A stretch of DNA of 64,000 nucleotides. Source: Faucicola osloensis_D (lineage in GTDB: Bacteria; Pseudomonadota; Gammaproteobacteria; Pseudomonadales; Moraxellaceae). The translations under genes and the position numbers were made by a program. The notes below the pieces were generated by a model, which was not told the origin of the DNA, did not search any database, and saw only the letters and a list, made by a program, of their open reading frames with translations. The stretch lies in the NCBI GenBank assembly GCA_020041925.1, contig CP083409.1; one strand, given 5' to 3'. Shown piece after piece: positions 15,921 to 24,500 of the stretch. Every line of letters starts with the position of its first letter. Within the stretch, counting starts at the first letter, position 1.

Positions 15921-17900
15921 ATGAAACCACCCCATTCTTCAGATATGCAACGTGAAAATCTCATCTTTCGCCGCCGGGTAATTTTGGCATCGGTGTTTGT
16001 TTTTTTGGGCTTGGTTGGCTTGATTGTACGCTATGCTTATCTACAAATTTATACCCACGACCAGTACGTGACCCAGTCTGACAATAATCGTATCAAACTG
16101 GTTTCTGCGCCGCCCAGCCGCGGCTACATTTATGACCGTAACGGCGTGATTTTGGCGGATAACCAGCCTGTTTTTACCGCTGTCATCAGTCCTGATGAAA
16201 TTGACAATCCTGACAATACCTTGGCGCTACTCACCCCGATTTTTCAGTTGACACCTGAAGAAATCAGTGAAGCTTCAAAAGCCCTTAAAAAAAGTAAAAA
16301 CGAACCTGTGACCATTAAAATTGGACTTACCGAACAGCAAGTTGCCCAGTTTAGTGAACGCAAACCGTTTTTTAAAGGCGTGACGATTCAAAGTAAACTT
16401 ACGCGCACCTATCCCTACAGTGATTTGTTTGCCCATGTGATTGGCTATGTTGGGCGTATCAGCGACAACGATAGTAAAAAGTTGGATAAAAAGCTGTATG
16501 CAGGCACCGATTTGATTGGTAAAACAGGGATTGAAAAATATTACGAGTCGCTGCTACTGGGCAAACCCGGTTATCAATCAATTGAAACCAATGCTTACGG
16601 CGATATCATCAAAAAACTCGATACCAAACCGCCCATTCCCGGTAATGATATTTATCTAAGCCTTGATTATGGCTTGCAAAAATTGACCAGCGATTTGTTA
16701 AATGGCAAACGCGGCGCCGCGGTGGCGATTGACCCCAGCACTGGCGAGATTTTAGCCTTTGTCAGCAACCCAAGTTTTGACCCCAACCCCTTTATCACTG
16801 GGATTAGTAGCAGAGAATACAAAGCACTGCAACAAGACCCCGACATGCCACTGTACAACCGTGCACTACAAGGGCAATATCCCCCGGGTTCTTCTATCAA
16901 ACCGATTGAGGGGTTGGCAGGGATTCATTACGGCATAATGGGATGGGACAGTAGTATTTATGATCCGGGTTATTTTAGTCTGCCTGGCGATAGCCATAAA
17001 TTTCGTGACTGGAAAAAATCGGGTCATGGTAACGTCAATCTGCATAAATCCGTGGTCGAATCTGTCGATACCTACTACTACAAGCTGTCTTATCAACTCG
17101 GTATTGACCGGCTTCATGATTGGATGACGCGTTTTAATTTTGGTAGTAAAACAGGCATTGATTTGCCGGGAGAAAAAACCGGCGTTTACCCTTCTACTGA
17201 GTGGAAAATGAAAACTTACAAAAAAGCCTGGTTGCCTGGGGAAACCATTTCTGTGAGTATTGGGCAAGGGTATTTTTTGGCGACCCCGCTTCAGATTGCC
17301 AACGGTATTGCCATGCTAGCCAGCGATGGACAGCATTTGACCCCCCATCTGCTCAAAAAATCCACCGGTGCCGAACATGTCACCCCCATCGAAAAGCCCG
17401 ATGGGAAAATTCAATACAACGGTAACCCCGATGATTGGCAGCGTATGCACCTAGCCATGGAAGATGTGGTCAAAAAAGGCACAGCGCATAATATTTATAC
17501 GCCAACTTATCGCATCGCTGGCAAAACAGGCACAGCGCAGGTCAAATCTATCGCACAAGGCAAACGCTATAACGAAGCCGCGCTTGACTCGCGTCACTGG
17601 GATCATGGCTGGTTTGTTGGCTTTGCCCCGGTAGAAAACCCGCAAATTGCCATTGCCGTTATCGTAGAAAATGGGCGGCATGGTGGCTGGGTAGCGCCAA
17701 TTGTGCGTAAAATGATGGATTATTGGCTCATTGATAAAATCAAAAAACCTATTGCGCCACCGTCGCCTGAAGAACTTGTCAAAATCAATGCCGAAAAACA
17801 AGCCGCCAAATTGCAACGTGAAGCGTTAGTTTTGTCGGGTAAACCTATTATCGCAAAACCCAATACCGCCAAACTCACTGCAGTGGGTGGCGCTGACTGA
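15921..17900 (+). CDS. mrdA: Penicillin-binding protein 2 (peptidoglycan D,D-transpeptidase)
   Basis: 659 aa (E. coli: 633). Class B PBP for cell elongation, working with RodA. It has a short cytoplasmic tail, one membrane helix (about 20-42), a PBP dimerisation domain (ending ETNAYGDIIKKL), then the transpeptidase domain with all three motifs: SSIK (S324, K327), SVD (381-383) and KTG (535-537). It lies 36 bp before rsmD on the same strand. No rodA follows here. The start at 15921 lacks a clear ribosome site; an ATG at 15945 is possible. Confidence 0.96.
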   Translation: MKPPHSSDMQRENLIFRRRVILASVFVFLGLVGLIVRYAYLQIYTHDQYVTQSDNNRIKLVSAPPSRGYIYDRNGVILADNQPVFTAVISPDEIDNPDNTLALLTPIFQLTPEEISEASKALKKSKNEPVTIKIGLTEQQVAQFSERKPFFKGVTIQSKLTRTYPYSDLFAHVIGYVGRISDNDSKKLDKKLYAGTDLIGKTGIEKYYESLLLGKPGYQSIETNAYGDIIKKLDTKPPIPGNDIYLSLDYGLQKLTSDLLNGKRGAAVAIDPSTGEILAFVSNPSFDPNPFITGISSREYKALQQDPDMPLYNRALQGQYPPGSSIKPIEGLAGIHYGIMGWDSSIYDPGYFSLPGDSHKFRDWKKSGHGNVNLHKSVVESVDTYYYKLSYQLGIDRLHDWMTRFNFGSKTGIDLPGEKTGVYPSTEWKMKTYKKAWLPGETISVSIGQGYFLATPLQIANGIAMLASDGQHLTPHLLKKSTGAEHVTPIEKPDGKIQYNGNPDDWQRMHLAMEDVVKKGTAHNIYTPTYRIAGKTGTAQVKSIAQGKRYNEAALDSRHWDHGWFVGFAPVENPQIAIAVIVENGRHGGWVAPIVRKMMDYWLIDKIKKPIAPPSPEELVKINAEKQAAKLQREALVLSGKPIIAKPNTAKLTAVGGAD

Positions 17901-17907
17901 CGTAATG

Positions 17908-17948
17908 TATGATGTCCAAACCATGATTTCCAAACTATGATGTCCAAA
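17908..17948. repeat. 14-bp tandem repeat, 3 copies, over the rsmD start
   Basis: Units ATGATGTCCAAA (17909), ATGATTTCCAAA (17923) and ATGATGTCCAAA (17937), each 14 bp apart. The last copy contains the rsmD start codons. The upstream copies add ATGs in other frames. Confidence 0.8.
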
Positions 17949-18560
17949 ATTAGCAAACGACCCAATAAAGCTACCAAATCCCCGCCAGTTTCTCACGTGC
18001 GTATCATCGGCGGGGAGTATCGGCGGCGTTTGGTAGCGTTTATCGATGCCGACGGGTTGCGACCGACCCCTGACCGTGTCCGAGAGACGCTATTTAACTG
18101 GCTTGCCGATGATTTAGTCAATGCCAAGGTACTAGATTGCTGTGCTGGTAGTGGGGTGCTCGGTTTTGAAGCCTTGTCGCGGGGTGCCAAGCACTTAACT
18201 TCTATCGAGCCTAACCATGAGCAATTTAGGCAAATTAAAGCCACGCAAGCCCTGTTAGGGATTGCTGATACAAAAATTGTGACAGTGGAAGCTACAATAC
18301 AACAAGCCTTACCACAACTGGCAAACACCGATCCGTTTGATGTGGTGTTTATCGACCCACCTTATCAACTAGCGTTGTGGGGGACAATTTTGCATGGCTT
18401 AATAAACCATCAGTTAATTCATCCGCAGACATTACTGTATATCGAAAGCGATCAAGATCACACACAGTTGTTGGAATCATTCACCCCACCACTTGAACCA
18501 CTCAAATATAAAAAAATGGGTCAAATTTTTGCTGGCATTTATCAGCTCAAAACGCTTTAA
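17937..18560 (+). CDS. rsmD: 16S rRNA (guanine(966)-N2)-methyltransferase RsmD
   Basis: 207 aa. It methylates G966 of 16S rRNA. The N-terminus has VRIIGGEYRRR and LRPTPDRVRETLFNWL, the SAM site is LDCCAGSGVLGFEALSRGA, and the catalytic motif is FIDPPY. Start at ATG 17937 or 17940 (tandem ATGs inside a 14-bp repeat); no ribosome site is visible, so the start is uncertain. It probably shares a transcript with mrdA. Confidence 0.95.
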   Translation: MMSKISKRPNKATKSPPVSHVRIIGGEYRRRLVAFIDADGLRPTPDRVRETLFNWLADDLVNAKVLDCCAGSGVLGFEALSRGAKHLTSIEPNHEQFRQIKATQALLGIADTKIVTVEATIQQALPQLANTDPFDVVFIDPPYQLALWGTILHGLINHQLIHPQTLLYIESDQDHTQLLESFTPPLEPLKYKKMGQIFAGIYQLKTL

Positions 18561-18591
18561 TTCAAAGCCCTTGAATTTAAGCATTAAAAAA

Positions 18592-18613
18592 CCGACTGGA
18601 TTAACCCAGTCGG
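18592..18613. terminator. Terminator between rsmD and the 79-aa gene
   Basis: Stem CCGACTGG / CCAGTCGG with a 6-nt loop. An A6 run just upstream gives a T6 tail on the minus strand, so it serves the minus-strand gene best; it may also end rsmD transcripts. Confidence 0.7.
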
Positions 18614-18670
18614 CAAATATAATAACCATTCACGTACAATAGCAAATCACGTACAAGAGCAAACCCACTA

Positions 18671-18910
18671 TCAGCTCTTAACGCATATACCCACTTGTAC
18701 GGCAGAAGCTGACGGACAAAAATATTTTGATGACTGTCCTTTTAAGTTGTTAGCTTCATACAGATAGCTGACCCCCACCACCATCAAAAATGTCACCACG
18801 AGCGCTAACATAATCACCAGCACAACACTATGAATGTTGACTTTAGAATGATGGCGTATCATTTCTACACTATCATCAGTGTCTTTAGTATCGTTCACTT
18901 GATGGATCAT
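18671..18910 (-). CDS. Small membrane protein, 79 aa, hypothetical
   Basis: A cytoplasmic N-terminus rich in Asp/Glu/His, one membrane helix (VVLVIMLALVVTFLMVVGVSY), then about 27 periplasmic residues with two Cys. Ribosome site AGGA lies 8 nt before the ATG at 18910. No family recognised. It is single-gene: a terminator follows and a long AT-rich divergent spacer precedes it. Confidence 0.65.
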   Translation of the reverse strand: MIHQVNDTKDTDDSVEMIRHHSKVNIHSVVLVIMLALVVTFLMVVGVSYLYEANNLKGQSSKYFCPSASAVQVGICVKS

Positions 18911-19296
18911 AACTTGTATCCTAAAAATTTGAAATTTAACTGTTTAAATTTCATCGTGTTACTTAGCAACTATTCATATACGACATAGACTAAAACCTAT
19001 GCATGGTAGTGCTACAAAAGCAATTTACAAAGGTAATCAAATATTACATTTATCTTATAGTGATTACATTCTACACTGTATTTGTTACTAAATTATAACA
19101 ATAATAAAAAATTACACAATTGTTTTATCAAAAAAGTGCCTATTTGGTCATTTTTTGCGATTAATGGTATAGTGTTATCAAACCCTTAAAAAAATATTCA
19201 TCCAAACTGGTTAATAATCAATTATCTAGCTAAACTCAATTAGCTATTTGGGTAATTCCAAGAATCCGCTTTTTATCTTTATGACTGAAAACAATA
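18911..19296. other. AT-rich divergent spacer before dgt
   Basis: 386 bp, very AT-rich around 19040-19140. No ORF or RNA is seen; it carries a candidate dgt promoter (next entry). Confidence 0.6.
19144..19173 (+). promoter_or_regulatory. Candidate dgt promoter
   Basis: TTGGTC (19144-19149), 18-nt spacer, TATAGT (19168-19173). The leader to the ATG is about 115 nt. Confidence 0.4.
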
Positions 19297-20685
19297 ATGA
19301 AAAAAAATACACACAAGCAATGGCAAGCGCTGTTATCTGCCAAACCTATCTATCATGGCAATCAGTTCACCCAATCCAAGACGTCAAGGACGGCATTTCA
19401 TAAGGACTATGACAGGCTGGTTTTTTCGCAATCTTTTCGCCAATTAAATCAAAAAACCCAAGTGCATCCGTTAACCCATGAGATGGGTATTCATACTCGC
19501 TTAACCCATTCGCTTGAAGTATCTTGTATTGGTCGCTCGCTAGGGATGATGAGCGCGGAGAAGCTCGGTAATGACTTGCCAAGCGGCTTTACCATGTCGG
19601 ACATGGGAGTCATTGTGCAAGCAGCTTGTTTGGCGCATGACATCGGTAATCCCCCGTTTGGGCATGCAGGTGAGCAGGCGATTCGAGATTGGTTTTTTCA
19701 GCCTGCCCAGCGCCAGTATCTCAGGCGGCTTACCCCACGCCAGCAAATAGATTTATTAGCGTATGAAGGCAATGCGCAAGGTTTTCGACTGCTGACCCGT
19801 AACGAGCATCATCCTGATGAAGGTGGCATGCGCCTGACAGCGGCGACGCTGGGCGCTTTTATGAAATACCCTTATCTTTCCACCCCTATCAACCCAGTCA
19901 GCGACAGTGACTCACTGCCCTCACCCTTAACGCTCAAGAAATTTGGTTGTTTTGAAAGTGAAGCGCCGTATTTACAGGATTTGGCGGAGCAGCTGCGACT
20001 ACCTAAGACCCAAAGAGGTTACGCGCGTCATCCATTGGCTTATTTGCTAGAAGCCGCGGATGATATTTGTTATGCGCTGATTGATTTGGAAGATGGGATT
20101 TTACTGGGTATGTTAGACTATCATGAAGTTGAGCCACTGCTGCTCAAACTCGTCGGTAAACGGCTTGGCGTACCATCTGAAGTCACAACCAATGCGCCTA
20201 TCAGCCAAAAATTAGCCGCGCTACGAGGGCGAGCAATGCGGCGATTGGTGGACAAAGTTACTGATGCCTTTGTTGCCAACCAAGCCGCCTTATTGGCAGG
20301 TGAGCTGACGGGCAGCTTATTTGACTACTGCCCCAATAACGTACGCAGTAGTATCAGTGAAGCCAAAAGCCTAGCCAATACCCGTATTTTTCAACATCCG
20401 AGCAAAGTACGCGTTGAAATCATGTCAAACCGCTGTTTACATACGCTACTTGATGCGTTTATGCCGCTGGCGTTGACGGGTGATTCCACAGACAGTATTG
20501 CTCAGTTTGAGCAATTACGACTGCTTAATCTATTAAATGCCCATTTAAGCAATGTTAGTCGGCAATTAGGGGATGATGTTTATCAAAATATATTGTGTAT
20601 TTTAGACATGCTGACTGGCATGAATGATCATGAAGCCTATCGGCTCGCGCAAGCGTTAAAGGGCAATTGGTCGGTGAATATTTAA
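19297..20685 (+). CDS. dgt: Deoxyguanosinetriphosphate triphosphohydrolase-like protein
   Basis: 462 aa. HD-domain phosphohydrolase that splits dNTPs (dGTP in the type enzyme) into deoxynucleoside and triphosphate. Metal ligands are visible: H71 in RLTHSLEV and H114-D115 in CLAHDIGNPPFGHAGE. A further Asp lies in EAADDICYALIDLEDG, followed by the dGTPase C-terminal region. It lies about 100 bp before a TetR regulator, with a separate promoter between them. Confidence 0.93.
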   Translation: MKKNTHKQWQALLSAKPIYHGNQFTQSKTSRTAFHKDYDRLVFSQSFRQLNQKTQVHPLTHEMGIHTRLTHSLEVSCIGRSLGMMSAEKLGNDLPSGFTMSDMGVIVQAACLAHDIGNPPFGHAGEQAIRDWFFQPAQRQYLRRLTPRQQIDLLAYEGNAQGFRLLTRNEHHPDEGGMRLTAATLGAFMKYPYLSTPINPVSDSDSLPSPLTLKKFGCFESEAPYLQDLAEQLRLPKTQRGYARHPLAYLLEAADDICYALIDLEDGILLGMLDYHEVEPLLLKLVGKRLGVPSEVTTNAPISQKLAALRGRAMRRLVDKVTDAFVANQAALLAGELTGSLFDYCPNNVRSSISEAKSLANTRIFQHPSKVRVEIMSNRCLHTLLDAFMPLALTGDSTDSIAQFEQLRLLNLLNAHLSNVSRQLGDDVYQNILCILDMLTGMNDHEAYRLAQALKGNWSVNI

Positions 20686-20707
20686 ACCTCATCACTTATC
20701 GTTTCGT

Positions 20708-20723
20708 CAATCGTCAACGATTG
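20708..20723 (+). promoter_or_regulatory. Candidate TetR operator (16-bp palindrome)
   Basis: CAATCGT-CA-ACGATTG, a perfect 7-bp inverted repeat with a 2-bp centre. It overlaps the first three bases of the -35 box of the regulator gene promoter, the expected place for an autorepression site. Confidence 0.45.
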
Positions 20724-20749
20724 TATATTTGGCGTTTTCGGCTTAGAAT
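20721..20749 (+). promoter_or_regulatory. Promoter of the FabR-like regulator gene
   Basis: TTGTAT (20721-20726), 17-nt spacer, TAGAAT (20744-20749), about 35 nt before the ATG at 20785. Confidence 0.6.
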
Positions 20750-20784
20750 ATTTTTCCTTATTTAACCCGCTGATTGGATACCTA

Positions 20785-21408
20785 ATGACTAGCCGTGACT
20801 TGCAAAAACGCCAAACCCGTCAAGCCTTTTTTCAATCGGTGCTTCAGTTATCGAGGTCGGGACATGCGTTTTCGTCGATTTCACTTCGTCAGATTAGCCG
20901 CGAAGTGGGCGTGGTGCCGACGGCTTTTTATCGACATTTTCAGGATATCGATGAGCTTGGCAAGTGCTTAGTCAATGAAGAACTCGGTCACACGCTGCAA
21001 AGTCTGCGCGATCATTTGCAGCTGGGTCGCACCCGAACACATGAAGGTCAAATTGCCTCAAGCGTGCGTTTCTTTTTGGAAAGTGTGGAACAGGCGTCAT
21101 TGCACTGGCACTTTATTGTCTCTGAGCGATATGGTGGTAACCAAGCTGTGCAAAATGCACTCGATGAGCAAATCAGCTTGTTTGCGCAAATCATGACCGA
21201 TGATTTGGCTATGCAGCCTGCGTTTGGACATTTAAACCAAGAAGTGCGCCTGCTGATTGCGGATATGGGCGTGAATATGTATTTTTCTTGGGTGTATAAA
21301 TGGCTCAAATTTGACCCTACAGAGGTACAAAGTAAGCAAGATTATCTCAATCGCTGTATCAAACAGGCGCAAGTGCTGTTTTATGGCGTCCGTAATTGGT
21401 GTCCTTAA
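20785..21408 (+). CDS. TetR family transcriptional regulator, FabR-like
   Basis: 207 aa. An N-terminal helix-turn-helix (ISLRQISREVGVVPTAFYRHF, about 38-58) is of the type seen in FabR and DesT, repressors of unsaturated fatty acid synthesis genes. The ligand domain shares the FabR-like segment LHWHFIVSERYGG. No fatty acid gene lies nearby, so the target is unproven. A palindrome at its own promoter suggests autoregulation. The gene ends at a strong hairpin shared with tamB. Confidence 0.85.
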   Translation: MTSRDLQKRQTRQAFFQSVLQLSRSGHAFSSISLRQISREVGVVPTAFYRHFQDIDELGKCLVNEELGHTLQSLRDHLQLGRTRTHEGQIASSVRFFLESVEQASLHWHFIVSERYGGNQAVQNALDEQISLFAQIMTDDLAMQPAFGHLNQEVRLLIADMGVNMYFSWVYKWLKFDPTEVQSKQDYLNRCIKQAQVLFYGVRNWCP

Positions 21409-21460
21409 CCAAAACTAACTTAAGATAAAAAACAGTGAAACCAACAGACAGTTAAATCAA

Positions 21461-21490
21461 AAAAAGGCTGAGCATTAACTCAGCCTTTTT
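21461..21490. terminator. Bidirectional terminator between the regulator and tamB
   Basis: 12-bp stem AAAAAGGCTGAG / CTCAGCCTTTTT with a CATTAA loop; A and T runs on both sides serve both converging genes. Confidence 0.85.
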
Positions 21491-21510
21491 TATTACTATT
21501 TATTAACCCG

Positions 21511-24500
21511 CTAATAGCGCCAGTTATAAATCAAATCTACAGAGTTATTGATGGCAGATTTAGCCTCAATGTACAAGCGCCTTGTTAATTGATAACGCAT
21601 ACTGAGCTCAGGCTGCGAGGTGAACACGCCTACCCCATACCGTATAAACAAGTCTGGCGTGATATACCCCGTTAGACTGACCAAAGTGTCATTGCCCGAG
21701 CCATTGGCATCTAACGTCAAACGCTGCAACCCAAACGCCCGGCCAATTTGGTTGGTAAATTTGCGCGTCCCGCTTAAGCCATAACTTAACCCTGCTGCAG
21801 CAATGGTATTGTTGACGCGGTTTCTAAAGTCTTGTTCGTTGGTATTTTGACCTGAATTGTTATTTAGGCTACCCGTCACCAACGCATTCATCGCCTGCTG
21901 TTCACTAAGTCCGCCATTATTGAATACGGTGATACTTGGCGCACTGGCACTGCCTTTGACTTTGACACCCACTTGTACGCCTTGCACATCTTTTACTGCC
22001 TCTACGTTTAGCAGTGGTTTCATCACTTCACCATTGAACCGAACTTGCGCAAAGTTTAGATTCAAGCTTTGCCCAAACACTTCGACTTTTGAGCGGCGTG
22101 ATACTTGCACCACGCCTTCTGCTTTCATGGTGCCTTGACCGCGCTGGGTGATATGCAGCGCACCCGCCAATGGTAAGCGCGCCCCAAAACCTTGGAAGCT
22201 TACGCGATCGCCGAGATCGACACCCACATCCGCGTTGATATTCCAAGGTTGGGTGACTTTTAGTACGTCATCAATCTGACCCATCAAGCGTCTATCAATG
22301 ACGTTAACATCTGGGGATTTGCTGACCACATTGCCTGTGGTTTCAGGGGGGCGAATGGTCGCACGAGGCACATCAATCACGCCGACGATATTCACGTAGC
22401 GCTGGCTAGGTTTGACAATCACATCAAAAATTGGATTAATAATGGCAGAAATCGCCGGTGGCTGACTCACTTGCAGCGCTTTACCTTGCAGCTTCAGCTT
22501 GGCTTGCAGCTCGCGTGTCCAGTCAACTGTACCGGTAATGGTGCCTTGACCATCGCCTGCACTGGCAAAAGACCCATCAATAGAGGCTTGATTACCTGCC
22601 ACGTGCGATAACACATTAATCTTATCAAAGCGCATCGGCACGCCTGTGATGCTAAGACCGGCATCTTGTAGCTCAATATCGCCAACAAATTTGGGCTGCA
22701 TGAGTGAACCACTGATTTTACCTGCCACAAGACCATTACCGGTCAAGCGTTCAAACGATGGGAAGAAAGGTTTAAATACCGCCAAGTCAATATCTTGAAA
22801 AACAATGGTACCTGAAATCGGTTTCGACTGTATGTAGGGATTGACGGTAGCATCCAAATAACCATTGCCCGCGCCATTGGCGGTTTTGATATCTGCGCGA
22901 AGTTTTAGCCCTTCTGCGGTTGAACGGGCGATGACACTGATACGCTCATAGGCAATGGTCGTTGGATTTTCTTCAGGGGTTTGTGCGGCGGTACCAAATA
23001 CGCCGTTATCGGTAAAGAAGCTGGCATTGATACTGGGTCTTTGGTTCTTCTGCCAATGAACGAGTGCGGTGCCGTTGAGTTTACCTGACCAAGCGATATC
23101 ACGCGGCATCACCACAGAGAAAATTTGGCTATCAATTTGTTGCACACTGACATCGACATTGCCTTGCCCATTACTGACCACGAGGTTGTTTTTTAGACAC
23201 AGACTGCCGTTTTGACCCACCATTTGCCAGCAGTGTGCCGCCATTTGTACATTCAGATTTTGCCAGCCAAATAGCATCTGGGCGGGCTGTAGCTGTTGCA
23301 ACTTGGCATATTTGGTACCAATTTGTCCATTACCGAGCAGACCCGACCACTGTTTTTTGGCAAGATCGATACGACCTTTGAGCGTCGCTTGCAATTGTCC
23401 TTTGGTACTATCTGCTTTGACATCCAAGGTGTGATTGTCTTGGGTACCGTTAAAATACAGTTGCAAAGAGCGCAGCGGTTGATTGGCAATATTGATACCC
23501 GTTGCAGTCAATTGCAACTGACTGGGTGATTTGGCAAGATTGACCAATTTGCCGGTGACTTTGGCATCGAGTACCACAAAGTTTGGCAGTGAAATGTTAC
23601 GCCCGACTAAATCCACATAGATATTAGGCAGTGCTTGGTTGTTATCTTGGGTTAAGATAATGCCGCCTTTAACAATACCTTTTAGCTGTGGCATTAGCTG
23701 ATTGAGTGTGCTGATATCGACACTGGTCACCAGTTGGTTTTGGTTGCCATTGGCTGTGATGCGATTGCTGCCCCATTGTACCAGTAGATTATTGGCTTGC
23801 AGACTTTCAACAAGACGGCGGATTTGTCCGTATTTTTGACTATTGGCGCTATTTTCAATGACTTGACGCAGAGTGCTGAGGTCTTTTGGCAAATTTAGTT
23901 TTGCGGTCAATTGACCTGTCGCCAATAACGGTTGGTTTTTTAGCCTGCCTTTGAGATTCATATTGGCGATATGAATGTACTGAGCGCCTGCCCGCCAATA
24001 GCCATCGGTATTGATGGTACCGGTGATTTGGCTTGGCAGACTTGGCACAAAATAGCTGGCATCAAAATTTTTCATATCAGCATTGATATGCCAGCCGACA
24101 CCATTGGTCATATCAAAGCTACCGTTGGCATTGATATACCCTTCTTTACCTTGATGACTAAACTGATTAATTTTGAGCTGTTGTGGCGTGCCTGCAATAT
24201 CAAATTTAAACGAGCCTGCGGGTACGTTTGGCGCATTGAGGCTACCATCAAATTTGGCGGCGATATAAGATAACTTACTGCCGAGTAGATCGGCACGTAC
24301 TTTGCCCGTGCCTTTTAACGCTAAGTGTTTTTTGCTATTTTTGGCGCCCAATAAATCCCCTGTCATGTCAATTTGGTTGATAGTGACATCATGACGGTTC
24401 AACACCGCTCGATTGGCTTGACGGAGCTGTTGCAGGGTGCCACTGGCAACCATATTGCCCGTCAAATCTTGCAGCGGAATGCTATTTAAAATGCTGTGGG

